Source: Sarcophilus harrisii
Lineage: Eukaryota > Chordata > Mammalia > Dasyuromorphia > Dasyuridae
Direction of reading: 5' to 3'
Assembly: GCF_902635505.1 (NCBI RefSeq)
Contig: NC_045432.1
Coordinates: 72,547,823-72,611,822 of the forward strand
DNA: 64,000 nt
Shown here in pieces: positions 46,320 through 57,300 of this stretch. Below the pieces are notes generated by a model. The model was not told the DNA's origin. It saw only the letters and a list, made by a program, of their open reading frames with translations, and made no database searches. The position numbers were made by a program, and so were the translations under genes. Every line of letters starts with the position of its first letter. The stretch's first letter is position 1.

Positions 46320-47450
46320 CTCCAAAGTCTCATTTGGCAAATCCCATCATCTTTTCTCAGCAGTCATCCTCGACTTCTCTGCAGCATCGAACACCACCCT
46401 CATACTTTCTTTCCTTGTCTTGATGACACCGCTCTGTTGGCTGCCTCCTTCCTGTCTGACCACTCCCTGGTCCCTTCTGCTCCCCTAACATCCAGCTCGT
46501 GCCCTTTGACTCTGGGTATTCCCCAAGGTCCTTTCCTGTGACTCTTTTCTGTCTATACTTTTGCAGTTACCTCATCGGCCACCAGGGGTTTCATGATCAT
46601 CCTCCCTGTCTAGTCCCAATGTGCCGGGTTCCAGGGCTGCATCACCAGCTCCTATCTGACATTTCACCCAAACTCATCATCTCCAAACAACTCGCCGCCA
46701 CTGCAGCCAAGCCAGCACCTCTTCTAAACTTTTTGATCTTGGCCAAGAACACCATCATACGTGCAGTTACCCGGATGTGTGACCTCAGGATCATCTTCAA
46801 CTCCTTCCTCTCACTTATCACCCGTATCCGATCTGTAGTCAGATATTGCCACTTTGACCTTCCCCACATTTCTCATCCACGTCCCCTTTTCTCCACAGAG
46901 ATACCGCCCAGTTTGATCTTCATCACTTCTCGTCTGAACTAGAGTAATAGCCTGCTAATGGTTCTCATTGATTCAAGTGTCTCCCCCATCCAATCCATCC
47001 TCTTCACAGCTGCCCAAGTCAATTTCCTACAGCTCACATCCATGTCCCTCCCTCTTCTGTTCCCTGTGGCTCCCTATTCCTTCTGACATCAAATACAGGT
47101 TTCTTTGCCATTTGAAGCTCTTTTTAACCGGTCTCTGCTTTTTTTTCCAGGCGTTTTACATCTGACTCCCCTCCAAGTCCATTCAAGACGACCTTGCTGT
47201 TCCTCACCTGGGATACTACTCCCATCTCTGCTCTGGCTCTGTTGCTCTGGCTGTCCCCAAAGCACTGAATGCTCTCCTTCCTCCCCCTATCCTCTTTGGG
47301 GATCCCTATTTTCTTTCAGGGCTCAGCTCAAGCACCATCTTCTGCAGGAGGCCCCGGTCTCCCTCCAAGTTAGCGCTTCCTTCTCCGAGTTGCTATTTTG
47401 CATTTACAAGACTCAGGAGTACGTGTAGTCCCTCTCGTTAGTCCATTCCC
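46320..47450 (+). mobile_element. L2 LINE, RT region to 3' part
   Basis: Translated pieces show the L2 RT motif DFSAASNT (family: DLSAAFDT) at about 46366, and GIPQGPF (family: GVPQGS) at about 46517. The nucleotide part 46900-47440 follows the L2 3' consensus (caatccatcctcttcacagctgcc, tggctccctattccttctgacatc, ctcagctcaagcaccatcttctgc). Frames are broken and the FADD motif is not readable. Confidence 0.8.
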
Positions 47451-47479
47451 AGAGGGCAGATACGACTCTTGGTTTTGTG

Positions 47480-47720
47480 TGCTTTGGGCTTCCGGATGGT
47501 CCGATGGACGGAGTTCCAGTACCTCTTCAGATACTTACTAGCTGTGTCATTTGGGGCAATTTGCTCACCCTCCCTCACCCTCAGTTTCCTTATCTGTAAA
47601 ATGGGGATAATGATGGTATCTGCCTCCACGGGTTGTTGTGAGGATCAAAAAAACAACCAAGTGCTACAGTCACTATTATTCTTTTGTATCTGTATCCCTG
47701 GCACAGTGTCTGTCACCTAG
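47480..47720 (+). repeat. CORE-SINE
   Basis: Reads ggatggtccgatggacggagttcc, cttactagctgtgtcatttggggcaatttgctcacc, ctcagtttccttatctgtaaaatggggataatg, cagtgtctgtcacctagtaggtgc. Confidence 0.88.
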
Positions 47721-47724
47721 TAGG

Positions 47725-48149
47725 TGCGTAGTCAATTCTGGTCGATCATTTGCTACCCTTGAGATATCAAGAGAGTTTCCAACCTGGTGGATGGAGTCTC
47801 TGTCTCTACTGCCTGGGGGTCCGTGGTTAAATTGTCATCTCCACTGAATGGAGATCCAGACCCACCGGAGTGGGATGAGGTGGTGAGGGAGGCAGGCGGT
47901 GGGTGGGCTGGCTACGTCTCGCCTCCTGGCCCCTTTCACTCGGCCCCCCGTTGGAAGCAGGATTTGGCGGCCGCTGTATTTTGCATGCAGAAGCTCGGCC
48001 CCCACCCTTTGCTGATCGCTTTTGTTCTGTCTGCTTCTCGTACCGATTCCACGAGGGAGGTTGGGCTGGGAACAGGGGCCGGATCGGACGGCTGGGCTTC
48101 CCCGGAGCCCCCGGGGTCTTAACGTGGGCTCTCTGTGTTGCTCTTCCAG
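47725..48149. other. Sequence upstream of DRP2 exon 1, CpG-bearing
   Basis: No element recognised. Positions 47935-48125 hold a cluster of CpGs (ggcggccgctg, gccggatcggacggc, ccccggagcccccgggg) just upstream of the exon 1 acceptor. It may be a small CpG island or intron end. Confidence 0.4.
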
Positions 48150-48311
48150 GTGTCCTGGTCCCCCTGCCCTGCCCCTCCATGAGCTGCTGTTCTGATGCAG
48201 CCCATGGTCATGCAGGGATGTCCCTACACGTTCCCACGATGTCATGAGTGGCGGGCAGCTGAGCAACCCCAGCACAACGCTGGCCTCAACACCACCCGCC
48301 CCCAGCCTCAG
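48150..48311 (+). CDS. DRP2: DRP2 coding exon 1 (initiator exon, 5' UTR 48150-48194)
   Basis: The acceptor is ctcttccag ending at 48149 and the donor is CAG|gtaagag after 48311. The ATG at 48195 starts [19 protein letters not shown], matching the human DRP2 start except for a few residues. It encodes residues 1-39 and ends in phase 0. An acceptor lies only 45 bp upstream of the ATG, so at least one untranslated exon must lie further upstream, as known for this gene. The reading frame stays open past the donor (VRAEG...), which mimics the true continuation VRA of exon 2, but the strong donor and exon 2 make this a coincidence or a trace of exon-boundary sequence. Confidence 0.93.
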
Positions 48312-51300
48312 GTAAGAGCCGAGGGAGACGGAAGGAAACTCAAAGGCCGTCCATTTCAGCCCTTTGATTTACTGAGGAGCGCTCTGTGTGTCAGGGAGGG
48401 GAGATGACTTGCCTAAGGATGACCAACAAAGACAGGTGGGATTTGAACCCAGACCAGACTTGAAATCCAACACCCTTTGCACTGTCAGACTGTCTCGGGT
48501 CCTCGGGAGCCCAGTGGAGATTTGGCAGCAAAAAGTCTTTAGAGGAGGCCCAGACTCACACAGGAACAGCCCAGGCCTTCTGCCTCCGAATGAGTGACGG
48601 AGTCTTTCAGATGGTCTCCCTTGGGCAGACTCCAGCGGGGATGGCAGGGAACACTACTAGCCTGGGAAAGGACACCGTTGTGTGGATGGCGAGGGCCCAT
48701 CTATGTATACAGTCCCCCTGCCTCCACCCTCGGCCTTTTGGAAGTCCAGGATTGCTTTGGGTGCAAAATCAGGTCGCTTTTTTTTCTTTTTTGTGCCAAC
48801 TTGGGGGAGGAGATCAGAGAGCTGGGGAAGCAGAGCGGCCCACGCCCAGAACTGGGGCCCACTTTATCTGGTGAGGGCAGGGCCTGACGCTTAAGGGCGT
48901 GCCCCACACCCTCTGCCAACCAAGGTTAAGGAGTGACCGCTACTAGCTGAGAGTGTGATTTTAAGCTCTGTTGGCCTTCAGCTATTTCCCACTCCCTCCC
49001 CCTGGCCCTCGAGACCCCCCTCTTTCCCACTGGCCTACTCCGACTGCTCTTTCATGTCCTTTTTAGCCCTTTGCACTCAGTCTAATTCTGGCCATCGTGC
49101 AGGGAGCTTTGTCTGTCTCTGGCGCCAGGCTTGAGCAGGGCAGGCCGTCACCCATCTCCTCCCCGAGGTCAGGGCCCACAATGCTGGAGGACACTGCCTG
49201 TTCTTGGCCCGGTCCCGGAGCTCCTCCTTCTCGGCCCAGCACAATAGGACATGGGAGCCTGAGAGAATTTGGGTGATTGGCCTCTTCCTAAGGGTGGCGG
49301 GTGAAGTAGTGTCCTGAGGCAGCTTGGGAAAAGCGCCCCCACTTTCCCCAACCCCCTCCCCTGGCCACAAAGCCAGGAGAGCCGCCGGCCCCACGAAGGA
49401 AAGAATTGGTCCAGTCTCTTCAGGCTGATGGTGGGAGGAAGTGGTTCCCCCCCGTTGAGAAGCCAGGGGCTCACAGCTGGCTCTGCAGAGCTGACTCACC
49501 AAGGATGGTCACGCGGGTGGTGGCTAAATATATGGTAGAGGGGGAGGATCCCTAGCACATGGGGATCGAGGAGTAGGGACCCCAAGGTGCAGCAGTCAGG
49601 AGGCTTGTCTCCCAAGGAGCCACAGAGAGGGAGCCTGGAGCTTGGAGCCCCTCTGGCTCCCCTGGGCACCCCCTGGGCAGGAGATGGGGCTGGCCCAAGG
49701 CACGGGCATCTGGGAATGCAAGGGTAGACCCACTTGCTACCTCAGTGGGCCACATGTGAGGCCTTTTGTAGCACACCTGCCTGGATTGACTCACCCACCT
49801 CAGTCTGAGGACCTGGGCTTGGGGGGCCTGGCCACTTCCCAGAGGTTCAAAGACCAATCTTGTAAGTGATGGTGACATCACTCAGGTCTGTGCCCTGCTC
49901 TGGGCACCTCCTGCTTCAGTGCTTCCTCCCATGGTGCCCCTGGAAGACCTAGCCTGATGGCGGGCCCACGCCAGAGGGGCCCTTGGAAGGAGGGATTGGA
50001 TCTCTTTCCTAGGCAGGGCAGAGTCAAGGTGGGCAGTGGGCATGCTGACCACATGGCAAGAGCGGGGCATACACCAGGCTCAGGCCCCGTCCAGGCACGT
50101 GGCTTTTCCAGACAAGCTCTGGGCTGAGCAGTAAGCCCTAAAGGAAGGGCTGTGGCGGGCAGGCAGCAGGAGACAGGGGCCCAGGTCAAGGGTGATGGCG
50201 GAAGGGGCAGAAGGTACCCAGGCTGGCCGAAGGAGACCAGATCCAGTCTTACAACAGGGCGAAGGAGGGCCGGGAGGGGCAGCCGGGCCAGCTATTCCTG
50301 TAGGTGGGCCTGAGCATGGGAACAATGTGCAGAGGGTTCTGTGGGAGCGGCCGAGGACGGGAATGGAAAACCGAGCCTTTTGGCAAAAACAAAGTGTTTT
50401 CCATTGGGAGGGGGTGGGAAGGGGGGGCCTCTGGGCTTGGAATGTTAACCTTTCCCCAGGCAGGTCTACTGCCGGGAGGAGGGAAGGTGGCCTCCGGGAG
50501 GCTGGGCCGGGCCCAGATGCAGCAGAGTCCTCCTCGTCCCCAGACTCCTAGAGCTACAGCGGCTGGGGTGACCAAGTCCGGTTTGGCCTCGTCTCCCTGA
50601 CGCTCATTGTACTCCCCCCAGCTGCCCGGGCCGAGGGCTTCCCCTCCAACCCACATGCCTCCCGCGCACACACACCTCGTTTTGGAGAGGCAGACTGGGA
50701 GCCCGGTTAAGCCCAGGGTTCCATCCCTTAGGCATCATGGGAGAGGTCGGGGACGGGCTTACAACAGTGACGTCCCCCATGGTACGGTTCCGGGCTCACC
50801 CCCATTCGGTCCAGCATCCTGCATTTTCTCTGTGACTTAAGAGCTGGGGAGGGCTCAGTTCACATCCCACCTTTGACACTGCCTAGGGGACCCTGGGCAA
50901 AGGATGCAATCTCTCTGTGCCTCAGTTTCCCTGTAAAAAGGATACTCTAGTACCCTCCTCGCAGGGCCTCAGGAGACTCCAATGAGAATGTGTGTAAAGC
51001 GTTTGCCAACTTGGAAGCATCAGTTCGGGAGGCATTTAGCTGTTGTTAGCGTGACAACTTCAGGATTGAGGGGCGTCGCTTCCCAGGCTTAGAACTAGTC
51101 CACAGTGGATGGAGAGAGAGCCGGGCTGGAGTTGGGAGGATCTGGCTTCGAATCCAGCCACAGACACGAGCTGTGTAACCCTGGGCAAGTCATTTAATCT
51201 CTGCCTCAGTTTCCTCAACTATAAAATGGGTTGTGAGGACAAAATGAGATAATATTTGTAAAGCTCTTAGCATAGAATCTGACACACAGTAGGTGCCATG

Positions 51301-54300
51301 TAAATGCTTATTCTCTGCCCTTCCTCTTTCCTCTGGGCTATTTCTCCCCATTCATTGTCAGGGGGCACCTTCTACACCTCACTCCCGGCTGGTGAAGAGA
51401 GAAGGTGCAGCCCTGGGCAGGGAAGCCTGGGAGAGTCGCCCCACCCCGCCCCCCATTCAGGCAAGGAAACCTTGGTCACCCGGTCCTGCCTCCCCCCATC
51501 AGAATGAGCCGACTGGCTGAGGTAGGAGAAAGACAGGGAGACAGAGACACACACACAGAGAAACAGAGAGACAGAAACAGAGTAAGAGAGATGACAAAGA
51601 CAGAGACACAGAGAGACATACACAGAGAGATGATAGAGAAACAGTCACAGAGACAGAAATAGATGACAAAGAGAAAGACAGAGAGACATACACAGAGAAA
51701 CAGAGACGGACACACGAGAAACGACAGTCCCAGAGACAGGGACACACAGAGAGGAGACAAATAGAGAGGGACATACACAGAAACAGATGACAGAGAAATA
51801 GAGATGACAGAAAGAGAGAGACACACAGAGAAACACAGTCACAGAGACAGGGACACACATGACAGAGAGAGAAAGATCACAGAAACAGAGAAGTAGAGAT
51901 AACAAAGAGACAGAGACATACATAGAGAGATGACAGGGACAGACAGACAGGGACACAGAGAGATGACAAAGAGACAAAGACAGAGAGAAACAGTCACAGA
52001 GACAGAAAAATAGATGAGAGAAAGAGATATCTCAGAAAGAGAGATGACAGAGAAAGAATCACAGAGACAGGGACACAGAGAGAGATGACAGAGATATACA
52101 AAGAGAGAAATAGATGACAGAAAGACAAAGAGACATACACAGAGAAACAGACAGTCACAGAGACAGGCACAGAGATGACAGAGACAGAGAAAGATACACA
52201 GAGAGAAATAGATGACAGAGACATAAATAGAGATGACAGAGAAATAGAGAGATGGCAAAGAGACAGAGAGATGACAGAGAAAGAGATAGAAAGAGACAGA
52301 GACAGAGGGACACACAGAGATAAGAGAGACAAACAGAAAGACAGAGAGAAACAGATGACAGAGAAATAGAGATGACAAAGAGACAGACAGAGAGATGACA
52401 GAGACAGAGGTAGAGGGACACAGAGATGACAGACACAGTCATACACAGAGAGGCATACAGACAGAGAACAGAGACACAGAGAAATAGAAATACAGATGAG
52501 AGAGACAGAGACAAACAGACAGAGAGCACGCGCGCAACAGCGAGCTAGAGCAAGCCCAGAAATTCCACATGGACAAAGCTATGATTCACCGGGAGAGCCC
52601 CGCTCTAGCCGCCCCCCTGCAGATTCCTGGGGGGTCAGTAAACAGGGTGACAGCGGCTGCCCGCTCCCGCCTCCCGGCCCACCAGCCCGCCCGCCTGCTG
52701 AGAGCGAATCCACCTCCCTTGATTGAGGCCAGTGCTCTGTCGGGTGTCTGCCCGGCAGCACCTAGGCGGCAAGCGGGCTGGGGACGTTGGCACTGGGCCC
52801 CATGGAGCTGCTGCTGCCCGAGCCTGCCGAGGAGTCCCAGCCCGGTACAGGTAGGGTCCCTCCTTGGGCGTGAGGAGGATGAAGGTGGGGGGGGGGAGTT
52901 TCCCAGGATGCACCAACTTCTCTCTCCTTCCCCGGTCCTCTCTGAGCCATCCATGAAGTTCTGCTGGGGAGGGACCGGAACCCCAGGGCCCTCCCCAATT
53001 GGGTCTGCGTTGGCACCTGCTTGGTTGGCACCCAGAAAATGGGGACAGAGATGTTGCCCGGGAGGATCTGAGTCAAGTCCTTGCTCATCCCGGGGCCAGT
53101 GGCTGACAGGGGTCATGACATCAGGTGTGAGGTCTGGACCTCGGTTTCCCCCCTGTTCTCTAACTGCCAAAGGGGAGCTGTTCCAGGTTCTCTGAGGTCA
53201 CCCAAGCCCGGGTGGCTGTACCACAAGGTTTGGCCGCCCAGGCAGGGTGATGTAGATTTGGGCCCTGCTTTCAATATAGACCGGCTGTGTGACCCCGAAC
53301 TGTTCCTTCTGCCAGTGAAATGCCCAGATCAGGTGCCACCCTGCAGGGGCCTCGGCCCAGTCCTGGCTTTTTCTGTGCTCCCCTTTTGGGGGCCTCTGCT
53401 TCCCAGCCAGGTCCCGGCAGCTCTGTTACCCTCTCTTAATAAAGGGAGAGATTAGATTAGATTAGAGGACGAACTCCAAGGACTGGGACCCGGACTGGGG
53501 CCGGGCTTCCCCCTCCTCTGGGCCCGGGGGCGTGTCCTCAGCTGCTCATGTGGTGTGGTGTCTGTGCCTTTGTCCAGGTTAGAGCCACCGCTGCGGCTTC
53601 TCAGGATGGCACAGGGCCGACCTGTGTGAGGCAGCAGGTCCTGAACGGTGCTGTTGGGCCCCTGGATGCTCCAGCCATGAATCTGTGTTGGAATGAAATC
53701 AAAAAGAAGTCCCACAACCTCCGGTAAGCCCCAAGGGCAGCCCGCGGCCCCTGGCCTCCCGTCACCCCCACTCGTGCCCGTGGCCTCAGCTCAGGGCTGG
53801 CTTCCTTCCCTTCCTCTGACGTGCAGGCTTCCTCTGGCCCACAATCCCCCTTTCTCCTTCTCTCTGTTTCCTCTGCCATCTTCCCTCCCATCTATGGTTG
53901 GACCCGTTCGGGCCTGGGTTGAGCCCGAAACGTGTGTGACTTCAGGAAATTCACTTCATCTCTTGAAGCTGCTTCATTTGTTGAAAAATAAAGAAAAATG
54001 GAGGCGATCACCGTGCCGCCTCCTCACGGAGCTGCCAGAGCTGAAAGAGTGGGTGAGGGGCACCCAGAAGAAACGACTGCCCCCCTCCCACCTTCTTTCT
54101 AGCTGACCCAGGCCAGTGCCTTGCTTTATTCACCACCTCCCTGTCCTTGGGCTGGCTAGATGCCAAGTGGGCAGCTTCTGAGGCCCGAAGGGACTTTGAC
54201 GTGTCCGTGTGCCCTGAACAGCCGGGCTGGCCTCAAGCGGGCTGAGAGGGAGGCCGAGGTCCCTCCCGGCCACTATGGAGAAGCCGGCAGAAGTCTCCCT

Positions 54301-57300
54301 CCCTACCCGGCACCGCCCTCTCCCCAGTGCCCTCTGGCTCACTCGCCCCGGCCTGCTGGAAACCCTCTGGTGATGGTTAGAGGCACCTCTTGCCTTTTTT
54401 GGTGCCTCTGATCATTAAGAAAGGATGAGGACTAGACTAGTTATGGCACAGCTCTAGGGGAGCCCTCCCCCCATCTTAAGGTACCTGGGGCACCAAGGGG
54501 CCCATGGCCTATATACATGGGAGAAAAGACCGGGACCTCAATTTTCAAGGCCGTCTCTGTGTCCGCTCGGCCGTGCTGCTGTCAAAATACTCCCTAGCTG
54601 AGGTGGCCCCACTGGAACGTTGACCTAGCTGCAGTCTTACCCCTGTGGCCCTCCTCAGAGGCGGGGTGCTCTGTTGGGGCTCAGGTCAAAGCCAGCCAGC
54701 TGAATCACTAGAACCTCCGGTAAGTGAATTATGGGCCGTTCACAGTCTTCTGGCCTACCGCCCACAGGGCTCGACTCGAGGCCTTCTCGGATCCCAGTGG
54801 GAAGCTGCAGCCGCCTCTTCAAGAGATCATTGATTGGCTCAGCCAGAAGGATGAGGAGCTGTCCGCTCAGCTGCCCCTCCAGGGGGCCGTGGCCCTGGTC
54901 CAGAAGGAAAAGGAGACTCATTCGGTAGGTCATGGTTCTAGAGCCTTTGAGTGCAAAGGGCCTCGGAGGCCCGTGAGAGCGGCCCTCTCCTGCCCCATGA
55001 TCAGATCTCCTGGAGCACGTCCGGTCTGGGCTCAGAGACCTCCACGGCAGGGATGGGCCCTTCCGTGTGTGGGCAGCTGTGATTGTTTATCCTGTACTGC
55101 ACAGTCCTCCATTTGGGACCTCTCCCTTGGCCTTCCAAGGCCAAGCAGAACAGTCCAGTCCCCTGCCCCCAAGCCGGGCCCTTCAAGTGTTTGGCGATAG
55201 TCCTCGGAGAGCTTCTCACATCTGCCCGCCTCCTTCAGCCTTTACTCATCCACCTTGGATTTGGTTTCTGAAAATTTCCCGGGGGTCCCCACTTGCTCTA
55301 GAAGGAAGGTTCTGGGGCCATCTAAGCCATGCTGCCCACTGGCATGCAGCCCGCTGCTGCTGAAGCCTCTCGAGACACGAGCACTGGAGGCTGCTCGGGG
55401 TTCCTGGGAAGGAGGGCGTCCATTACAGCTCAGATGTGCTTTGCCAGCCCCGGGGGACCAGACCAGCTGTGCCAGAGGGCACTCTCACTCTCCTTGTCCT
55501 TTTCAGGCTTTCATGGAAGAGGTCAAGTCCCGAGGCCCCTACATCTACTCAGTCCTTGAGTCAGCTCAGGCCTTCCTATCCCAGCACCCGTTTGAGGAAC
55601 TGGAAGAACCCCACTGTGAGAACAAAGGTGGGCGGCTTTCCTTACGTTCCCTTGTCCTGGCCATTTCTTATTGCTTCCCCCCTCCTTTTTAACCCTGATG
55701 CCAGTCCCAGCCATCCTGAGGGAAAAGAGGTCACAGGAGGGGAGATTCAGGCCTAGGAAGTACAAAAGCAGGCAGGGAAGAGCACTCTGTAGCTACATGT
55801 GAAAACACTCACCCCCATCTTAAAGTAATTGCTCTCTCATTAGACCTCAAAGTGCTCTGGTGCTCTCATGTGCTTTTCCCCTCTCTTTGGTCGGGAAGGA
55901 CTTCTGCTGTAGAAATGCCCTCCTCCAGTACAGACACACAGCTGGGTGCCTCGTGGCCTGTGTGTCCTGTCCGGGTCTGGGTGACGTTTCTCTGTGGGTG
56001 TGTTCTCCCGCCACTGCCAGCCGAGACCCTAAGCCTCAGGAGGCAGAGATTGGGACATCCTGGTGGCCGTTGCCTCCAGGCTTCAGAAGCAGAGGGAGAG
56101 GGGCCGGCCCTGTGGTTTGCTTGGCACGGCAGCCCCCAGGCAGACAGACCCCTTCCGCTGGAGCAGCTTGGCGCTTTCACAGCAACAGTCCTCTCCCACA
56201 GTCTGGGAGCCCTGAGAAAGCGAGGGGCTTTGCCCAGGGACCCTCACCAGTGTGTGCTCAAAGCAGAACTCGAATCCAGGACTCCCCGATTATGACACTG
56301 GTTCTCTGTCTTAGGGCTTCTTGAACTCTTTCATGACCCCTTTTCACTGAAGAAATTTTTATGTGACCCCGGGTATGTAGGCATATAAACTAGGTCTACA
56401 AATCCAACATTTACTGAGAAGAAATCAGAATTTCATGACGCCCCTGTTCAGTTCCAGGACCCTGTGTGGGGTCACGACCTACAGTTTAAGAAACCGGGCC
56501 CCAGCTCATGCCCCACAGGACCTTGCTGCTGTGATGATAGGATGGTCTTGGAAAGATCTCTTGCGATGTTACGTGTCAGGGGGCCCTCGAGAGCCTAACA
56601 GAAAAAACTCTGCAGAACAGTAACTCACCTACGACCCTTTGGGATGACCCAGACGATGGGGGACTTGTCCCCTGCTCAGGTCGCTCCTTCTTGGTTCAGA
56701 TCCCCCGACGTCTGCTCTGACCAAGGGAGGTCCCAGGCCTATGGTCGGCCCCTGGAACCGAGGTGCCCGGACAGCACCCGGCCCTTAAGAAAGCCCTTAG
56801 TGGCCAGCACCTGGCAGTGTCTCTGCTCCTTCCCAGCTCGGGTGGGGGGGGGGGCACACACACACACATGCACAGTAACTTCTCCTCTCAGTGGGAGGCA
56901 GGCAGGCAGGTTTGAGCCAGGGTGGGCCCAAGCCTCTCAGGAGTTGTCTCCAGGGCCCGCTCTGCTGGAGGCTTTGTAGAGGATCTCCTGAGCCGGGGAG
57001 ATCCCTGTTGCTCCATTCTTTCCTTTGAGGACAGGTATATTCCCAGGCCTGAAGGCACCCTTTGCCTCTGGTACTTTGGGTGCTCTGTACCCACCACTAG
57101 TAGAGGCAGTAACCCCCCAGTCCCTTCCTGTCGCCGTGCTGTCTCTGTCTCTCCCTCCCTTTGGCACCCTGGCCGTCAATCCCCGACCTTCCTTGGCAGA
57201 CGCTTCCCCCAGACAGAAGATCCAGAACCTCAGCCGCTTCGTGTGGAAGCAGGCGACTGTGGCCAGCGAGCTGTGGGAGAAGCTGACCGCCCGCTGTGTG

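Larger units (their letters stand above)
48312..53577 (+). other. DRP2: DRP2 intron 1
   Basis: 5.3 kb. It contains MIR fragments (48360-48480 antisense, 50845-51040 and 51100-51310 sense), the purine microsatellite at 51525-52540 and a candidate alternative first exon. Long overlapping frames on both strands are by-products of high GC. Confidence 0.85.

Noticed and set aside
46237-47428. Frames of 83-147 codons in a C/T-rich region
   Set aside because: The sequence follows the L2 LINE consensus; these are broken L2 pieces.
48195-48407. 70-codon frame MQPMVMQ... reading through into VRAEGDG
   Set aside because: The part after 48311 is intron: a strong donor is present and the true continuation VRA is found at 53578.
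51372-52529. Long antisense open frames rich in Leu, Ser, Val and Cys (up to 179 codons)
   Set aside because: They are produced by the GACAGA-type repeat, which has few stops on the minus strand. There are no domains and several frames are open at once.
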